This document shows positions 62,860 to 64,000 of a DNA stretch of 64,000 nucleotides, one piece after another. The stretch is from UBA7672 sp965279205 (lineage in GTDB: Bacteria > Pseudomonadota > Alphaproteobacteria > Caulobacterales > Hyphomonadaceae), in contig OZ257144.1 of NCBI GenBank assembly GCA_965279205.1, forward strand, positions 3,038,001-3,102,000, in the 5' to 3' direction. Made by a program: the position numbers and the translations under genes. How positions within the stretch are numbered: position 1 is the stretch's first letter; each line of letters begins with the position of its first letter. A model generated the notes under the pieces. That model searched no databases and was not told where the DNA came from. It saw only the letters and a program-made list of their open reading frames with translations.

Positions 62860-64000
62860 ATGAAATTCAACGCCTCGCTGCGACGCACCGCAGCCCTGGC
62901 AGCGCTTGCGGCCGCATCGGCCGGCGCCGCCCACGCCCAGCAGACCAGCACCATCCAGGCCGCCCCCGCGCCACAGGAAACTCAGGACCTGAGCAACCTG
63001 ACGCCTGAGCAAGCCGCGCAGGTGAAAGCGATCGTCGCGAAGATGCTCGCCGAACAGCAAGCAGCCGCTCCGGTCCTGCTGCCGCCGCCGCCCGCGCCGG
63101 CCCCGACACTTGCGACCTCGTGGTCGGGTGGCTCGCCGCGCTCCACGGAAGAGGACCGCATCTTCAAGATCAATGGCCGCGTCATGTATGACGCGTTCAA
63201 CATCTCGACCGACGACCTTGCCGCCGTGAACCAGAACTACACGCGCTCGTTCGTGCGCCGCGCCTTCCTCGGCGTCGAAGGCCAGTTCACGCAGAACTGG
63301 AAGTACAACATCAAGCTGCAGTTTGCCCCCGGCGCCGATCAGGCCGCGTCGACCACCACCTCGGTGCGCCTGTGCCAGAACACGACCTCGAACGTTGTGG
63401 CGCAACGCGCGGCCTGCCTTGCCGGTGAAGCCGATCGCGGGCCGATCGTCACTTCAGTGTCGACCTCGGGCGCCGACACGGAAGTGGGCTTCGACGACGC
63501 CTTCATGCAGTACGTTGTCGGCGACTGGGAATTCACGCTCGGCCAGAACAACCAGGTCTCGCCGATGGAAGACCGCACGTCCTCGCTGAACATCCCGTTC
63601 AACGAGCGCTCGGCCTACATCAACGCCTTCGGCTTCACCAAGATCGGCTCGATCGCGGTGGCGACCTCGGGCGGCAACTGGTCGGCCGGCCTTGCGCTGC
63701 AGGGCGACGATTTCAACAACCCGGAATCGTCCAACACCTCCGAGACCGTGGCCCTTGAAGGCCGCGCCACATGGGCGCCGATCTATGACCGCGGACCGGA
63801 CGGCTACACGCTCGTCCACCTCGGCTTCAACGCGCGCGTGCGTGACAACTCCGGCGGACCGGACGCTTCGGGCATCCGTGGCCCGGGCTATCGCTATCGC
63901 GCCCGTCCGCAGACCGGCTTCGGCGACCGCTTCGTCGACACCGGCTCGATCGCCTTCGGGCAGGACAGCTTCATCGGCGGCGAGTTCGCAGCCCAGATGA
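62860..64000 (+). CDS. OprO/OprP-like porin (partial, runs off the end)
   Basis: The first 380 codons of an outer-membrane porin are present. A signal peptide (cleavage after AHA) is followed by a helical segment (LTPEQAAQVKAIVAKMLAEQQ) and a Pro-rich linker. The beta-barrel begins FKINGRVMYDAF and RRAFLGVEGQFTQNWKYNIK, as in OprO/OprP phosphate-selective porins. GAAGATGAGGGGAACTC precedes the ATG. The 166-base gap upstream has no gene and no clear Pho box. Confidence 0.88.
   Translation, partial: MKFNASLRRTAALAALAAASAGAAHAQQTSTIQAAPAPQETQDLSNLTPEQAAQVKAIVAKMLAEQQAAAPVLLPPPPAPAPTLATSWSGGSPRSTEEDRIFKINGRVMYDAFNISTDDLAAVNQNYTRSFVRRAFLGVEGQFTQNWKYNIKLQFAPGADQAASTTTSVRLCQNTTSNVVAQRAACLAGEADRGPIVTSVSTSGADTEVGFDDAFMQYVVGDWEFTLGQNNQVSPMEDRTSSLNIPFNERSAYINAFGFTKIGSIAVATSGGNWSAGLALQGDDFNNPESSNTSETVALEGRATWAPIYDRGPDGYTLVHLGFNARVRDNSGGPDASGIRGPGYRYRARPQTGFGDRFVDTGSIAFGQDSFIGGEFAAQM

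Overview
The window is GC-rich, densely packed DNA from a bacterial chromosome, very probably an alphaproteobacterium of the Caulobacterales (Caulobacter or Hyphomonadaceae type). The evidence is the gene families seen: UrcA, DUF1491, DUF4169, DUF6768 and DUF2336 proteins, an OprO/OprP-type porin, gene-transfer-agent (GTA) terminase genes and a GafY/GafZ-like regulator pair. I see no tRNA, rRNA, CRISPR array or replication origin.

Layout. 0-4 kb: the 5' end of a secreted protein, then a two-gene membrane operon (coiled-coil membrane protein plus a VWA-like/SH3/TonB-C fusion). 4-6.8 kb: enoyl-CoA hydratase facing an isolated GTA-type terminase pair. 6.8-19 kb: an accessory, probably immune, island. 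A mosaic of intergenic repeats leads into a DUF411/membrane-protein gene pair, a 1,474-residue TIR-STAND-WD40 protein, a double-TIR protein, a second nearly identical DUF411/membrane pair, a remnant of the TIR gene tail, and a SIR2-NACHT protein on the other strand. 19-31 kb: lipoprotein with repeats, class A penicillin-binding protein, spermidine-synthase-like methyltransferase, DUF6351 hydrolase, frameshifted acylase, ArsR/SRPBCC pair and ABC-F ATPase. 31-38.6 kb: DUF2336 protein, GmrSD-like (DUF262/DUF1524) protein, LytTR regulator, acyltransferase, exported glutathione-transferase-like protein, ECF sigma factor with DUF6768 partner, lipoprotein. 38.6-39.5 kb: a gene-poor, hairpin-rich stretch.

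39.5-57.5 kb is mostly ordinary chromosome: prfC, DUF1491, glutathione transferase/DUF4169, GFA protein, DNA glycosylase, Old Yellow Enzyme, a third TIR protein (TIR-TM-PG-binding-MORN), histidine kinase, tandem secreted paralogues, a membrane protein with its winged-helix regulator, and two consecutive LysR-UrcA modules. 57.7-59.3 kb holds a SufE protein convergent with the GafYZ-like pair, whose upstream region is interrupted 44 bp from the start codon by an IS1595-family element. 60.4-62.7 kb is a patch of small and broken genes ending in an N-terminally truncated HipA kinase. An OprO/P-like porin runs off the right edge.

How the parts may work together. The TIR and SIR2 domains are NAD-consuming effector families, and here they are coupled to STAND/NACHT switches and to WD40 or helical sensor regions, the architecture of abortive-infection immunity. 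The duplicated genes and shared repeats around them suggest the island was built by tandem duplication and recombination. The GTA parts (terminase at 5-6.8 kb, activators at 58-59 kb) lie over 50 kb apart with no capsid genes in view, so GTA production, if it occurs, relies on loci outside the window. All functions are read from sequence by eye; no database search was run.
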